A DNA stretch of 64,000 nucleotides from contig NZ_BMKL01000001.1 of assembly GCF_014644315.1 (NCBI RefSeq), forward strand, positions 1,747,001-1,811,000. Reading direction: 5' to 3'. Below, piece after piece: positions 18,050-27,843 of the stretch (position 1 is the stretch's first letter; every line of letters starts with the position of its first letter). Origin of the DNA: Tsuneonella deserti (GTDB taxonomy: Bacteria > Pseudomonadota > Alphaproteobacteria > Sphingomonadales > Sphingomonadaceae). The notes under the pieces are model-generated. The model made no database searches. It was not told the DNA's origin and worked only from the letters and a program-made list of their open reading frames with translations. Position numbers and translations under genes: made by a program.

Positions 18050-18721
18050 ATGGCATATCTTCAACACAGCAACTGGCGGGAGCGGCCCGGTGCGGTAGCA
18101 GCGGTAGTCGCGATCCACGCCGCCCTCGGCTACGCGCTGGTCACGGGCCTGTCCTTTAGCCAAATTGTCGAAACCATCGACAATCCGCTGGGTTACGAGG
18201 TGCAGGTCCCCCTCGATCCGCCACCGCCCCCGCCCAGACCGGAGCGTTCACAGGACGCCACGTTGACCGACCCTATCGTGACCGCACCGATCCCGCCGCT
18301 CGATCTCATCCCCGAGCGCCCCTTGGTGGAGACTACGCCGACCGTCCTTCCCACGACGGACCTGCTCCCCAAGGTGATCCCCACACCGACACCCCTGCCT
18401 AGCGCCCGCCCCGATCCTCTTCTGGCTCCAAAGGCGGCGAGTCCGCGCAACGATCCGGGAACCTGGATCACCGAAGGCGACTATCGTTCGAGCTGGATCA
18501 ACCGCGAGCTGGTGGGCACGGTGCGCTTCCGGCTGGAGATCACAGCCAGCGGCAGGGCCGGGACCTGCACGGTGACCGGGTCGAGCGGTCATCGCGAGCT
18601 CGACCGCGCAACCTGTGACCTGGTCACCCGCCGCGCCCGTTTCGAACCGGCGCGTGATCAGGCCGGAGCGGCGACCGAAGGCACCTATTCCAGCTCGGTC
18701 CGCTGGCAACTGCCCGAGTAA
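18050..18721 (+). CDS. TonB-family energy transducer
   Basis: A 223-residue protein with the TonB layout: a short cytoplasmic N-terminus (MAYLQHSNWRERPG), one membrane helix (about residues 16-36), a proline-rich periplasmic span (PLDPPPPPPRPERS, many TP/PL repeats), and a C-terminal TonB fold (GTVRFRLEITASGRAGTCTV). It would transmit the proton-motive force to outer-membrane receptors. No exbB or exbD is adjacent. ATG 18050 is chosen because AAGGAG lies eight bases upstream; ATG 18044 is too close to it. Two cysteines in the C-terminal domain (GTCTV and ATCDL) could pair, as in some TonB homologues. Confidence 0.85.
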   Translation: MAYLQHSNWRERPGAVAAVVAIHAALGYALVTGLSFSQIVETIDNPLGYEVQVPLDPPPPPPRPERSQDATLTDPIVTAPIPPLDLIPERPLVETTPTVLPTTDLLPKVIPTPTPLPSARPDPLLAPKAASPRNDPGTWITEGDYRSSWINRELVGTVRFRLEITASGRAGTCTVTGSSGHRELDRATCDLVTRRARFEPARDQAGAATEGTYSSSVRWQLPE

Positions 18722-18723
18722 TC

Positions 18724-18927
18724 CTAGCGCTCGTTCACTTGCGCTAGCGGCGAGCGGCCCTCGCTATCAGGCACCGTCCAGATCGCGATGTTGATCAGGG
18801 CGATGCCTGCCAGCACGAGCATCAGCACGGCCTGCTTGCGCATCCCCGGCTTGCGCCAGAGCCAGGCCGCCCCTCCGAGCAGCGCGAACACCGTGAGCAT
18901 GACGAGAGAGAGTGCGGTGGACAGCAT
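18724..18927 (-). CDS. 67-residue membrane protein
   Basis: A short protein with two predicted membrane helices: LSLVMLTVFALLGGAAWLW (residues 6-24) and AVLMLVLAGIALINIAIW (33-50), joined by a positively charged loop (RKPGMRKQ). The tail is polar. It is convergent with the TonB-like gene, stops separated by two bases. I cannot assign it to a family. The alternating hydrophobic and charged layout and fit between neighbours support coding. Confidence 0.6.
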   Translation of the reverse strand: MLSTALSLVMLTVFALLGGAAWLWRKPGMRKQAVLMLVLAGIALINIAIWTVPDSEGRSPLAQVNER

Positions 18928-19034
18928 CGGGCGGTCGATAGCTCACGTCGGGCAGACGGAACAGCCCGCACGATGGACGGTTTCTCACGCATCGGGAGCG
19001 GGAAGTCCGCTCTTCACATAGGAGCCCTGCCACC

Positions 19035-19457
19035 ATGAGCATTTTCGGCAAGATTCGCGACGCCATCTTCGGCAAGGCGCACGCCACTCCTGCGCCCGCG
19101 CCGGCGATCGACACCACGCAGGCACCGGGAACGCATGCCGCCGATCCGGCCCACGCTCCGGGAGCACCAGTAGGTGGTTATGGACGAGGCGGCGGCGGTT
19201 CGGCTCCGGTGATCGACATCGAGAATCACCTCGATTCCATGCCCGGTGCCGACCACCTCAATTGGCGCACCTCGATCGTCGACCTGATGAAGCTGCTCGG
19301 CATCGACTCCGATTACGAATCCCGCAAGGCGCTGGCCCAGGAAATGGGCCGTGCAGACTATTCGGGTAGCGCGGAGGACAACGTCTGGCTCCACCGGCAG
19401 GTCATGGCCGGCCTGTCATCGCATGGCGGCAAGGTGCCGGCCGAATTCCTCGATTGA
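19035..19457 (+). CDS. DUF3597 domain protein
   Basis: A 140-residue protein of the DUF3597 type: MSIFGKIRDAIFGK start, an Ala/Pro/Thr-rich linker (residues 16-60), then VIDIENHLDSMPGADHLNW, SIVDLMKLLGIDSDYESRKALA and the closing KVPAEFLD. It resembles YidB-like small proteins with a helical C-terminal domain. Function is unknown. A run of Gly and Arg (GGYGRGGGG) joins linker and domain. It is followed 46 bases later by the DUF885 gene on the same strand. Confidence 0.85.
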   Translation: MSIFGKIRDAIFGKAHATPAPAPAIDTTQAPGTHAADPAHAPGAPVGGYGRGGGGSAPVIDIENHLDSMPGADHLNWRTSIVDLMKLLGIDSDYESRKALAQEMGRADYSGSAEDNVWLHRQVMAGLSSHGGKVPAEFLD

Positions 19458-19503
19458 TTTCGGCGGTTTGACAGCCGGTGTGCGTCCCTGCACACCGGCC
19501 GAC

Positions 19504-21333
19504 ATGATTTCTCAATCGTTCGAACTTACGCGCCGTCAGGCCCTCGCCGGGCTTGGCGGCGTTTCCGTTGCCGCGCTGGCGGGATGCAAGACGGTCCCGG
19601 TCCCGACGACGGCCGCCACCCATGCTCTGCTCGATGACATAGCATGGAACTTGCTGCGGCATTATCCCGAAACGGCGACCTCTCTGGGCGTCGATATCGA
19701 TGCACACGGGGCGCTGCGGAGCCGGCTAACCGATCGGTCATACGCCGGCCAGGCCGCAATCGCGGCGACCCTGCGCACCGATCTCGCGCGAGCCCGCGCC
19801 GTCGATACCGCCGCGCTCGACCCTGCGACGCGGACGAGCTTCGAGGTCGTGCAAAGCGCCTACGCCACGGCGCTCGATGGCTTCGCGCTGCCCTATGGCG
19901 ATGTCGCCGTCGGCAGCTGGCGCAATTCGCCCTATGTCGTGATCCAGAACGTCGGCGCCTATCTCGACCTGCCGCGGTTCCTGGGCTCCGACCATCCGGT
20001 CCGGAATGCAGCCGATGCCGAGGCCTACCTTGACAGGCTGGCCGCAATTCCCGCGGTGATGGAGGGCGAGCTCGCCCGCATCCGGGAGGTGCGTGCCATC
20101 GGCCTCATTCCCCCCGGTTTCCTGCTCGACAAGGCAATCGCCGCGATGACCGCGTCGCTCGCGGATGCGCGAGAGGGCGGCGCTTACGTAGAGGGCCTGA
20201 CCAGTCGCACCGGGGCCATCCCGGGCAATTGGGAAGCGCGCGCGACGCGGATCGTGACCGGACCGATCGCCGCGGCGCTCGAGCGCCAGCTCGCGGAACT
20301 GAAGACCGAGCGCGCAATTGCCGACGAAGATCCGGGCATGTGGAGCCAGCCGCGCGGCGCCGAGTATTACGCCTGGGCGTTGCGCGCGAGCACTACCACG
20401 CGCCTTTCTCCTGAGGAGGTTCACGGCATTGGCCTCACCCAGCTCGAGGAAATTCACGGCCGGATGGACACGATCCTCAAGGACATCGGCTACCGCCAGG
20501 GCACCGTAGGTGAGCGGATGCAGCGTCTCGCGGAAGACAAGCGGTACCAGTTCAAGGACGGTGACGAGGGCCGCGGCCAGATCATCCGCTTCATGGAAGA
20601 GCGGATCGACTGGATCCGGGCGCAGATGCCCCGCGCCTTCGACACCCTGGTCGATCCCAAACTGGAAGTGCGCCGCCTGCCCCCCGCGGAAGAGCCAGGC
20701 GCTCCCGGCGCCTACGGCGGCGCGGGATCAAAGGACGGGACGATCCCCGGCAAGGTCTGGCTCAACCTGCGCACGACCGATCTGCACCGCACTTATACGC
20801 TGCCCACGCTCGCCCATCATGAAGCGATCCCCGGCCATATCTGGGAAGGCGAGTTCTCGCACACGCTGCCGCTTATCCGCTCGGTGTTGGCCTTCAATGC
20901 CTTTTCAGAAGGCTGGGCCCTATATGCAGAGCAACTTGCCGACGAGCTCGGGGCATATGACGAGCATCCGGAATGGCGGCTAGGCTACTTGCAGGACCAG
21001 GCATTCCGCGCCTGCCGCCTGGTGGTCGATACCGGACTGCACGCAAACCATTGGAGCAGACAGCAGGCAGTCGCTTTCTTTGTCGAGCGCAACGGCACTC
21101 AGCGCGACGAAGCGGCGAGCGAAGTGGATCGCTATTGCTCATGGCCTGGCCAGGCATGCGGCTACAAGATCGGGCATACCGAGATCGTCCGCCAGCGCGC
21201 CCGCGCGCAGGCGGCGGTAGGCCCGCGCTATGACTTGCGTGCCTTCGACGGGGCAGTTGTGCGCGGCGGCAACGTCCCGCTCGATGTCCTGGCCAAGAAC
21301 GTCGATCGCTACATCGCCGCGGCAGGCACCTAA
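19504..21333 (+). CDS. DUF885 family protein, predicted exported lipoprotein
   Basis: A 609-residue member of the DUF885 family, whose members carry a gluzincin-like HExxxxH motif, seen here as HHEAIPGH. The segments GTIPGKVWLNLRTTDLH, LPTLAHHEAIPGHIWEGEF and FSEGWALYAEQLADELGAY fit the family, as does the closing GNVPLDVLAKNVDRYIA. The N-terminus has a twin-arginine motif (LTRRQALAGLGG) and a lipobox (LAGC), suggesting Tat export and membrane anchoring. The role, perhaps peptidase, is unproven. Its stop overlaps that of the convergent DUF937-type gene. Confidence 0.86.
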   Translation: MISQSFELTRRQALAGLGGVSVAALAGCKTVPVPTTAATHALLDDIAWNLLRHYPETATSLGVDIDAHGALRSRLTDRSYAGQAAIAATLRTDLARARAVDTAALDPATRTSFEVVQSAYATALDGFALPYGDVAVGSWRNSPYVVIQNVGAYLDLPRFLGSDHPVRNAADAEAYLDRLAAIPAVMEGELARIREVRAIGLIPPGFLLDKAIAAMTASLADAREGGAYVEGLTSRTGAIPGNWEARATRIVTGPIAAALERQLAELKTERAIADEDPGMWSQPRGAEYYAWALRASTTTRLSPEEVHGIGLTQLEEIHGRMDTILKDIGYRQGTVGERMQRLAEDKRYQFKDGDEGRGQIIRFMEERIDWIRAQMPRAFDTLVDPKLEVRRLPPAEEPGAPGAYGGAGSKDGTIPGKVWLNLRTTDLHRTYTLPTLAHHEAIPGHIWEGEFSHTLPLIRSVLAFNAFSEGWALYAEQLADELGAYDEHPEWRLGYLQDQAFRACRLVVDTGLHANHWSRQQAVAFFVERNGTQRDEAASEVDRYCSWPGQACGYKIGHTEIVRQRARAQAAVGPRYDLRAFDGAVVRGGNVPLDVLAKNVDRYIAAAGT

Positions 21334-21836
21334 CGGCGGAGCATGCCCGTGACCACCTCGCTCAGGATACCACCCAGCGCACCACCAAGCATGCCGCCGC
21401 CGGACGCTTCTCCGGCGTTGCTGCCGCCGGCACGGTTTTTCATCATGTAGCCGACGACCGCCATCGCCAGCATCGGAAGCATCTTTTTGAGCAGGTCTGG
21501 CGGCAAGCCGGTCGAGCCGGAGACTTCCTCGGCCACTCCGCGGCTGACATCCTTGCTGCCGAAAATATGACCGAGAATTTCGTTGCCGGGCTGCGCGGGC
21601 GTCGGTTCGGGCTTGAGGATGCTGTCGAGCAACCCGCCGCCGAGACTCCCGCGCAGCACCTCTGCTAGGCCGCCACCGGCCCCGGCCTGGGGCGCCACCG
21701 CGGTCCGTCCCATTCCGGCGACGATCGCGGGAAGCAACGCACCGGCCGCTTGTTGCGCGGCAGCAGGGTCGATGCCCAGCTCCCGCGCGATGGAATCGAT
21801 AGCCCCTGCTTGCTGTAGCCCCTGAGCAAGGTTCAT
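21330..21836 (-). CDS. DUF937 family protein
   Basis: A 168-residue protein with the DUF937 pattern: an N-terminal helical hairpin (LGIDPAAAQQAAGALLPAIV), a Gly/Ala-rich linker, and a second helical unit with SGSTGLPPDLLKKMLPMLAM. The end is glycine-rich (GGGMLGGALGGIL). A role in the envelope or in aggregates has been suggested for relatives, but none is proven. ATG 21836 is used; a TTG at 21845 would overlap the previous stop codon. It follows the 101-residue gene directly on the same strand, and the two share the 'helix, linker, helix' style. Confidence 0.72.
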   Translation of the reverse strand: MNLAQGLQQAGAIDSIARELGIDPAAAQQAAGALLPAIVAGMGRTAVAPQAGAGGGLAEVLRGSLGGGLLDSILKPEPTPAQPGNEILGHIFGSKDVSRGVAEEVSGSTGLPPDLLKKMLPMLAMAVVGYMMKNRAGGSNAGEASGGGMLGGALGGILSEVVTGMLRR

Positions 21837-21841
21837 CCGGT

Positions 21842-22147
21842 TCAATTCCCGCCGAAGCGCGACGCGTCGTCGAACGGGTTGCCCGAGTGGTCAGCTTCAA
21901 GCATCTGGCTGAATTGCGCCAGCGAGCCTTCGCCCCCAATCTGTTCCACAATCCGGTTCAGGACGTCATTCGGAAGGCCCGTGCGATCCGCCGCAAGGCT
22001 TACAGTATCACCCTGCTTCGTGTGCGCCTCTCCCAGCGCGGCGATCGCTTCTTCGGCCTGTCGCTGATCGATACCCAGCTTCTCGGCCAGGTTCTTGAGC
22101 GTGGGATGATCGTGGGCAGCGTTATGGATGGAATCGAAAAGGCTCAT
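21842..22147 (-). CDS. Small helical protein paired with DUF937
   Basis: A 101-residue acidic protein (MSLFDSIHNAAHDHPTLKNL onward) with an AEKLGIDQRQAEEAIAALGE helix pair like the repeat unit of DUF937/YidB proteins, then TGLPNDVLNRIVEQIGGEGS and an ADHSGNPFDDASRFGGN tail. A strong AAGGAGAA lies upstream of the ATG. It ends five bases before the next gene on the same strand, so they form an operon. No function can be given. The TGLP.D.L motif is shared with the downstream gene, which suggests common ancestry. Confidence 0.78.
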   Translation of the reverse strand: MSLFDSIHNAAHDHPTLKNLAEKLGIDQRQAEEAIAALGEAHTKQGDTVSLAADRTGLPNDVLNRIVEQIGGEGSLAQFSQMLEADHSGNPFDDASRFGGN

Positions 22148-22199
22148 TGGAGTTCTCCTTCTTCCCGTCCAACGCTCTTCTGGGCCCGGCGGTCCCAAT

Positions 22200-22233
22200 G
22201 AAAAAGCCCCGCGCCGGTTTCCCGGGCGGGGCT
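22200..22233 (-). terminator. Rho-independent terminator after pckA
   Basis: AGCCCCGC (22205-22212) pairs with GCGGGGCT (22226-22233), with a nested CCGG pair in the loop. On the minus strand the stem is followed by five T. The other strand is also T-rich after the stem, so it may work in both directions. It lies 24 bases past the pckA stop. Confidence 0.85.
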
Positions 22234-22257
22234 GTTTCTTTACGTCGGTGAGCCGCG

Positions 22258-23871
22258 TCAGGCAGCCACGGCCTGCGAGGTCGGCGCGGCGTCGCGGACG
22301 CCCTGATCGACGTGGTCCTCGAACTGGGCGAAGTTGTCGACGAACAGCTGCACCAGCTTCCGCGCCGTGCGATCGTATTCCTCGCCGTCGGCCCATGCAG
22401 CGCGTGGGTCGAGAAGCTTGCTGTCCACGCCTGGCACCTCGACCGGCACCTCGAAGCCGAAGTTGGGATCCTTGCGGAACTCGGCGTTGTTGAGGCTGCC
22501 GTCGAGCGCTGCATTGAGCAGTGCGCGGGTCGCCTTGATGGGCATGCGGCTGATGCCAGGCTCGGTCGCCTTGCCGCCCGACCAACCGGTGTTGAGCAGC
22601 CAGCACTGGACGTGGCCTTTGGCGATCCGCTCCTTGAGGAGGTTGCCATAGACGCTCGGGTGACGGGGCATGAACGGGGCGCCGAAGCAGGTGCTGAATG
22701 TCGCCTCGGGCTCGGTCACGCCGATCTCGGTCCCCGCGACCTTGGCTGTGTAGCCCGACAGGAAGTGATACATCGCCTGGTCCGGCGTCAGCCGCGCGAT
22801 CGGAGGCAGCACGCCGAAAGCGTCGGCGGTGAGCATGACCACGTTGGACGGTGGCGGCCCCATGTTCTTCTCGCTCGTGTTCGGGATGAACTCGATGGGG
22901 TATGCGCCGCGGCTGTTCTCGGCGAGCGTGTTGTCGTCAAAATCCAGCTCGCGCGTGTGCGGGTCCATCACGACGTTTTCGAGCACGGTGCCGAACATCA
23001 TCGTGGTGGCGTGAATCTCGGGCTCCGCCTCGGGCGAGAGCCGGATCATCTTGGCGTAGCAGCCGCCTTCGAAGTTGAAGACCGCGGTATCCGACCACCC
23101 GTGCTCGTCGTCCCCGATCAGCGTGCGCGAGGCATCGGCCGAGAGGGTCGTCTTGCCGGTGCCGGAAAGCCCGAAGAACACGGCGCTCTTGCCGTCCGGG
23201 CCGATGTTGGCGCTGCAGTGCATCGGCATCACGCCCTGCGTCGGGAGCAGGTAGTTGAGGATGCCGAACACGCTCTTCTTCATCTCGCCGGCATATTTGG
23301 TGCCGCCGATGAGAATGAGCTTCTCGGCGAAGTTGACCGCGATCACCGTCTGACTGCGGGTGCCGTGGCGCTCGGGATCCGCGCGGAAGCTGGGCAGATC
23401 GATGATCGTGTATTCGGGCCCGAAGTCTGCCAACTCATCCTTCGAGGGACGGACCAACAGTGTGCGGATGAACAGGTTGTGCCAGGCCAGTTCGTTGATC
23501 ACGCGGACGTTGACGCGGTATTCCGGCTGCGAGCCGCCGAACAGGTCGGCGACGAACAGCTTGTCCTTGTCTTTCAAAGCGGCGAGGAAATCCGCTTTCA
23601 GCGCGGCGAAGTGTTCGGGCGTCATGGGCACGTTGACCTTGCCCCAGTGAACCGTTTCCTCGGTCTCGGCATCGCGCACGATGAACTTGTCCTTCGCGCT
23701 GCGGCCGGTGTGCTGGCCGGTTTCCACCACCAGCGCACCGTGCTTGGCCATGCGGCCCTCTCCGTGGGCGATCGCTTGTTCGATCAGGGCGGCGGTGCCC
23801 AGATTTGCCTTGATTTCGGCGGTCGTCTCGATGCCCTGGGCGGACAACGGCTGGGCGAGCGGGGTGGTCAC
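22258..23871 (-). CDS. pckA: Phosphoenolpyruvate carboxykinase (ATP)
   Basis: Converts oxaloacetate and ATP to phosphoenolpyruvate and CO2, the entry to gluconeogenesis. The 537-residue protein contains [31 protein letters not shown], the kinase-1a loop [15 protein letters not shown], the metal motif IGDDEHGW and GCYAKMIRL, all diagnostic of the ATP-dependent type. The start is GTG 23871 with GGGAGA eight bases upstream; a longer frame has no support. It is divergent from chvI-chvG, an arrangement widely kept in alphaproteobacteria, where ChvI control of pckA has been reported in some species. Control here is inferred. Confidence 0.96.
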   Translation of the reverse strand: MTTPLAQPLSAQGIETTAEIKANLGTAALIEQAIAHGEGRMAKHGALVVETGQHTGRSAKDKFIVRDAETEETVHWGKVNVPMTPEHFAALKADFLAALKDKDKLFVADLFGGSQPEYRVNVRVINELAWHNLFIRTLLVRPSKDELADFGPEYTIIDLPSFRADPERHGTRSQTVIAVNFAEKLILIGGTKYAGEMKKSVFGILNYLLPTQGVMPMHCSANIGPDGKSAVFFGLSGTGKTTLSADASRTLIGDDEHGWSDTAVFNFEGGCYAKMIRLSPEAEPEIHATTMMFGTVLENVVMDPHTRELDFDDNTLAENSRGAYPIEFIPNTSEKNMGPPPSNVVMLTADAFGVLPPIARLTPDQAMYHFLSGYTAKVAGTEIGVTEPEATFSTCFGAPFMPRHPSVYGNLLKERIAKGHVQCWLLNTGWSGGKATEPGISRMPIKATRALLNAALDGSLNNAEFRKDPNFGFEVPVEVPGVDSKLLDPRAAWADGEEYDRTARKLVQLFVDNFAQFEDHVDQGVRDAAPTSQAVAA

Positions 23872-24048
23872 AGGTATCTCCCAAGAAGCAAACAGCTTTG
23901 AAGAAACGGAATTTTGTCGCTTGCACGCGAGCATGCGGCGCACCTTTTCGCATAGGCGGCAAAGCGATTCTCGTCAAACCGCCGGCTCGACCTGCCCCGC
24001 GATGACGCTTTGTTGTCTCGCCCCCAGCTTCAAGCTAGTCCAGCGGCG

Positions 24049-24801
24049 ATGCACGAACCGCAAACCGCGCCCGAAGAGACGCCGCCAAGCGACCGGCGCA
24101 CGATCGCGCTGGTCGATGATGACCGCAACATCCTCACTACCGTCTCAATAGCGCTCCAGGCCGAAGGATTCGCCACCCGGGTCTATTCGGATGGCGAAGC
24201 GGCGTTGAAAGCCCTGACCGAGAACCCACCCGATCTCGCCGTTTTCGACATCAAGATGCCGCGAATGGACGGGATGGAACTGCTACGCCGGGTGCGGGAG
24301 CGCTCTGCCCTCCCCGTCATCTTCCTTACGAGCAAGGACGATGAGGGCGACGAGGAAGCGGGTTTCGAGATGGGCGCAGACGATTACATCGCGAAGCCCT
24401 TCTCCCTGCGGCTGCTCATTGCCCGCATCCGCGCCCTGCTGCGCCGCAGCGGCCTCGGAACCGGCGAGGATGCCGCGGCCGGCACGCCCGAGCCCGGCCC
24501 GGCTATCGAGAGAGGACGGCTGCGAATGGACCCGGCGCGGCACCTGGTGACTTGGGAGGGACACCCGGTGTCACTGACGGTGACCGAGTTTCTCATCCTG
24601 GAGGCGCTTGCCCAGCGTCCTGGGGTCATCAAGAGCCGCAACCAGTTGATGGACGCCGCCTACCCCGACGACGTGTTCGTCGACGATCGCACCGTCGATA
24701 GTCACATCAAGCGGATGCGTCGCAAGTTCCGTGTGGTCGACTCCACCTTCGGGGCGATCGAGACGCTCTACGGCGCGGGCTACAGTTTCGCCGATGGCTG
24801 A
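24049..24801 (+). CDS. chvI: ChvI-type response regulator
   Basis: An OmpR-family regulator of 250 residues. The receiver domain has the acidic triad DDD (23-25), phospho-acceptor D67 ([12 protein letters not shown]), T in [11 protein letters not shown] and K in YIAKPF. The C-terminal winged helix contains [37 protein letters not shown] and [11 protein letters not shown]. The combination with the adjacent kinase and hprK marks it as ChvI, which controls envelope and acid responses in rhizobia and Caulobacter. It begins an operon and overlaps chvG by eight bases. ATG 24049 is chosen as the first codon giving an ordinary length. Confidence 0.93.
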   Translation: MHEPQTAPEETPPSDRRTIALVDDDRNILTTVSIALQAEGFATRVYSDGEAALKALTENPPDLAVFDIKMPRMDGMELLRRVRERSALPVIFLTSKDDEGDEEAGFEMGADDYIAKPFSLRLLIARIRALLRRSGLGTGEDAAAGTPEPGPAIERGRLRMDPARHLVTWEGHPVSLTVTEFLILEALAQRPGVIKSRNQLMDAAYPDDVFVDDRTVDSHIKRMRRKFRVVDSTFGAIETLYGAGYSFADG

Positions 24802-26356
24802 TCATTCCCCGCGGGGGATCAGCTTCACTCCGGGGCGGTTGCTGTCGCTCACCCCGCGCATCCTGATCATCAACCTGCTGCCGCTGCTGCTGCTGGGCGG
24901 CGGCGTGTTCTACCTCGACAGCTACCGCAAGCAGCTGCTCAACGAACGGTACAAGCTCGCCCGCGTCGAGGCGCAGATCACGGCCGAGGCCCTCGCCGGT
25001 GCCAGTCGCGAACGCCAGGAGGCGGTGCTCGTACAGATCGGCAAGGAGCAAAAGATGCGCCTGCGCATGTTCGACGCCGAAGGACAGCTGTGGGCCGACA
25101 GCTTCGCGCTGGACGAACCCTCCTTCGCATTCGACACGCCGGGAGACGAGACCTGGCAGGAAAATCTGGCCCGCTGGATGGATCGGGCGGTCGACACCGT
25201 CGTCGGGGCCGACCCGATCCCCGACTATATGGAGCCGGCCAGCACCGATGCCGACGCATGGCCCGAGTTGAAGCGGGCCCGCGAGGAAAACCTCACCCAG
25301 ATCCAGTTGCGCGACGCGCCTGATGGCACGCCCGTGATCAACACGGCGACTCCGGTCGGCTTGAAGGGCGCGACCCTGCTCACCACTCGCAACGCGGTCG
25401 ACATCACCCTGGAGGTGCGCGAGGCCCGGTCCACGCTTGTGAGTGCGGTGCTGCTGGCTCTCCTGATGAGCACATTGCTTTCATTGTATATGGCGCGCAC
25501 CATCGTCACCCCGCTTCGGATGCTCGCCAACGCGACCAACCGGGTTCGGCAGGGGCGCGACCGGCAGGTCGAGGTTCCCCGTCTGCCTGCCCGCCGCGAC
25601 GAGATCGGCCAGCTCGCCCGCGCCATCTCCGATATGACCGCGGCACTTCGCCAGCGGATCGATGCCGTCGAGCATTTCGCTGCCGACGTGGCGCACGAGA
25701 TCAAGAACCCGCTCGCATCGCTCCGAAGCGCGCTCGAATCGCTTGGCACGGTCGAGGACAAGGAACTGCGTCGCCAGCTCAACGACATCGCAGCGCACGA
25801 CGTCCGGCGGATCGACCGGCTGGTAAGCGAGATTTCCGAAGCCAGCCGGATCGACGCCGAGCTGAGCCGCGCGATCTTCGAGCCGATCGATCTGGTTGCT
25901 CTTACCAACAACATTGTGGGCAGGCGCGAGGCGAGGGACCAGAACGGCGGTCACCGCGTGACGATTACCCACACCAGGAGCGGAGCCAACGTGATGGGCG
26001 TGCCCATCCGGCTCGAACGGGTGATCGACAACCTGCTCGACAATGCCGTCTCGTTCTCCCCGCCAGGAGCGCCGATCGAAATCGAGATCGGGCGGGCCGA
26101 GGGGCTGGTTACTCTGAGCGTGTGCGACCACGGCCCCGGCATTCCGGAGGACAGCCGCGAAAAAGTGTTCCGGCGCTTCCATTCCGATCGTCCGGAAGAA
26201 GAGGGCTTCGGCCAGCACAGCGGTCTTGGCCTCGCCATGGCCCGCACCATCGCAGAGGCGCACGACGGAAACCTGTCAGCCGGTGGCCGGAAAGACGGCA
26301 CGCAAGGAGCGTGCATGGCTCTCAGCCTGCCCGAAGCGGTTTCTCGCCGCCAGTGA
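24794..26356 (+). CDS. chvG: ChvG-type sensor histidine kinase
   Basis: A 520-residue membrane kinase with the ChvG layout: cytoplasmic N-terminus, first membrane helix (about 22-40), a periplasmic sensor region of about 170 residues, second helix (214-233), HAMP linker, the dimerisation helix with phospho-acceptor H301 ([20 protein letters not shown]), and an ATPase domain with N-box [20 protein letters not shown]1 DHGPGIP and G2 [17 protein letters not shown]. In relatives the periplasmic protein ExoR can restrain the kinase; none is seen here. It transfers phosphate to ChvI, whose gene it overlaps. Confidence 0.93.
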   Translation: MADHSPRGISFTPGRLLSLTPRILIINLLPLLLLGGGVFYLDSYRKQLLNERYKLARVEAQITAEALAGASRERQEAVLVQIGKEQKMRLRMFDAEGQLWADSFALDEPSFAFDTPGDETWQENLARWMDRAVDTVVGADPIPDYMEPASTDADAWPELKRAREENLTQIQLRDAPDGTPVINTATPVGLKGATLLTTRNAVDITLEVREARSTLVSAVLLALLMSTLLSLYMARTIVTPLRMLANATNRVRQGRDRQVEVPRLPARRDEIGQLARAISDMTAALRQRIDAVEHFAADVAHEIKNPLASLRSALESLGTVEDKELRRQLNDIAAHDVRRIDRLVSEISEASRIDAELSRAIFEPIDLVALTNNIVGRREARDQNGGHRVTITHTRSGANVMGVPIRLERVIDNLLDNAVSFSPPGAPIEIEIGRAEGLVTLSVCDHGPGIPEDSREKVFRRFHSDRPEEEGFGQHSGLGLAMARTIAEAHDGNLSAGGRKDGTQGACMALSLPEAVSRRQ

Positions 26357-26366
26357 GCGCCCGCTC

Positions 26367-26795
26367 GTGCACCTGAGGCAATCCACCGCAGTAGCGATCG
26401 GCGGGCGCGCACTGCTCTTCGAGGGACCCCCAGGCACGGGCAAGTCGAGCCTGGCGCTGGCGCTGATCGATCGCGGGGCCACCCTTATCGGCGACGACGG
26501 GATCGCGACCGCGGTTCACGGGGGCGAGCCTTGGGCAGGGCCTGCTCCGGCCACGGCCGGGCTCATCGAACTGCGCAACATCGGTATCGTTCAACTGCCG
26601 ACGACAGAGGCCCCCGTAGCGCTCGTGCTCGATCTTCGCGAGGATGCGCCGCGATTCGTCGAAGATCCCGGAAGCCTGGACATCGAAGGCTTCGCGATCC
26701 CCATGCTCGCGTTCGATCCACGCGGCCCCGCCGCGGCAGTTCGGGCCGAGTATGCTCTTCGGCTTCATGGATTGCCCGCCGCGCGCACGGCTTGA
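26367..26795 (+). CDS. hprK: Short HPr kinase/phosphorylase
   Basis: A 142-residue protein of the short alphaproteobacterial HprK type, containing only the C-terminal kinase domain of the longer firmicute enzyme. The P-loop is GPPGTGKSSLALALI, then IGDDGIA and the LRNIGIVQLP strand. It would phosphorylate the regulatory serine of HPr, encoded three genes downstream. GTG 26367 is used: there is no in-frame ATG nearby, and upstream codons overlap chvG. Position between chvG and rapZ is the same as in many alphaproteobacteria. Whether phosphorylase activity is retained cannot be judged from sequence. Confidence 0.9.
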   Translation: MHLRQSTAVAIGGRALLFEGPPGTGKSSLALALIDRGATLIGDDGIATAVHGGEPWAGPAPATAGLIELRNIGIVQLPTTEAPVALVLDLREDAPRFVEDPGSLDIEGFAIPMLAFDPRGPAAAVRAEYALRLHGLPAARTA

Positions 26796-26840
26796 TCGAG
26801 CGCACTTCCAAAGCCCGGCAGCTGTCGTAAGACAGTTTCA

Positions 26841-27764
26841 ATGAGCGACGAACCCCGCCCCCCCCGCCAGCGAGTCGTGCTTGTCACGGGACTATCGGGA
26901 GCCGGCAAAACGACAGTGCTGCGGGTGCTCGAGGACCTTGGCTGGGAGGCCATCGACAACTTCCCCATCCGCCTCCTGGAGCGGCTTGTCGGCGTCGAAG
27001 GGAGTACGCGCAGCGAGCCTCGCCCCCCGCTCGCGATCGGTTTCGATTCACGAACCCGCGGCTTCGTGCCGAGCGAGATCATCGCCCGCTGGAAGAAGCT
27101 TGCCGCAAGGCCGGACCTGGACCTGACGACGCTCTTCCTGGACTGCAGCGGAGTTGAACTGGAGCGGCGCTACAACGAAACCCGCCGGCGCCATCCGATG
27201 GCGCAGGGCCGGCCCGTGATAGAGAGCATCCAGGCCGAGCGCGAGCTGCTTGAGCCGCTCCGTCGCTGGGCCGAAGCGGTGATCGACACGACGGCTCTGA
27301 GTTCAAGCGATCTGCAGCAGGCGATCCGGGAACGATTTGCCGAACGCGGTGCCCAGGACATGATGGTTACCGTCTCCAGCTTCGGTTTCGCCCGCGGGAT
27401 GCCGCCGCTGGCCGACCTCGTCTTCGACATGCGCTTCCTCGACAACCCCCACTGGGATCCCGAGCTGCGCCCGCTGACGGGCCTCGATGCACCGGTCTCC
27501 GCGCACATCGTCGGCGATCCCGCCTGGGAAGAGTCGTTCGAACGCATCCGCGACCTCGTCCTGATGCTGCTTCCCCGCTACGCCATGCAGGGCAAGACGT
27601 ACGTCAACCTCGCATTCGGCTGTACGGGAGGGCGGCACCGCTCGGTCCACACCGCCGAGGCGATGGCGGAGGCCTTGCGCAGCAGCGGGTTTTCGCCCAC
27701 TGTCGTTCATCGTAACCTCGGATCGCGCGCCGCCGACCAGCTCGAAGGCTCGCCTCGGGCGTGA
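26841..27764 (+). CDS. rapZ: RapZ/YvcJ P-loop protein
   Basis: A 307-residue RapZ-family protein with the Walker A motif VTGLSGAGKTTVLRVLEDLG, the IDNFPIRLL segment, the RRRHPM sequence in the middle domain, and the C-terminal VNLAFGCTGGRHRSVHTAE typical of the family. In E. coli RapZ binds small RNAs and tunes glmS; in other bacteria the role is less clear. No GlmZ-like RNA is visible here. It lies 45 bases after hprK and 79 bases before the EIIA gene, so it is probably part of the same transcript. The gene pairing suggests a signalling link with the PTS proteins. Confidence 0.94.
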   Translation: MSDEPRPPRQRVVLVTGLSGAGKTTVLRVLEDLGWEAIDNFPIRLLERLVGVEGSTRSEPRPPLAIGFDSRTRGFVPSEIIARWKKLAARPDLDLTTLFLDCSGVELERRYNETRRRHPMAQGRPVIESIQAERELLEPLRRWAEAVIDTTALSSSDLQQAIRERFAERGAQDMMVTVSSFGFARGMPPLADLVFDMRFLDNPHWDPELRPLTGLDAPVSAHIVGDPAWEESFERIRDLVLMLLPRYAMQGKTYVNLAFGCTGGRHRSVHTAEAMAEALRSSGFSPTVVHRNLGSRAADQLEGSPRA

Positions 27765-27843
27765 CAATCCTTCAACGAACGGGCGAATGGGCCAGGTGGG
27801 TCCCGCTGCCGAAATCACCTGATAACGCGAGCAGCTTGCAATC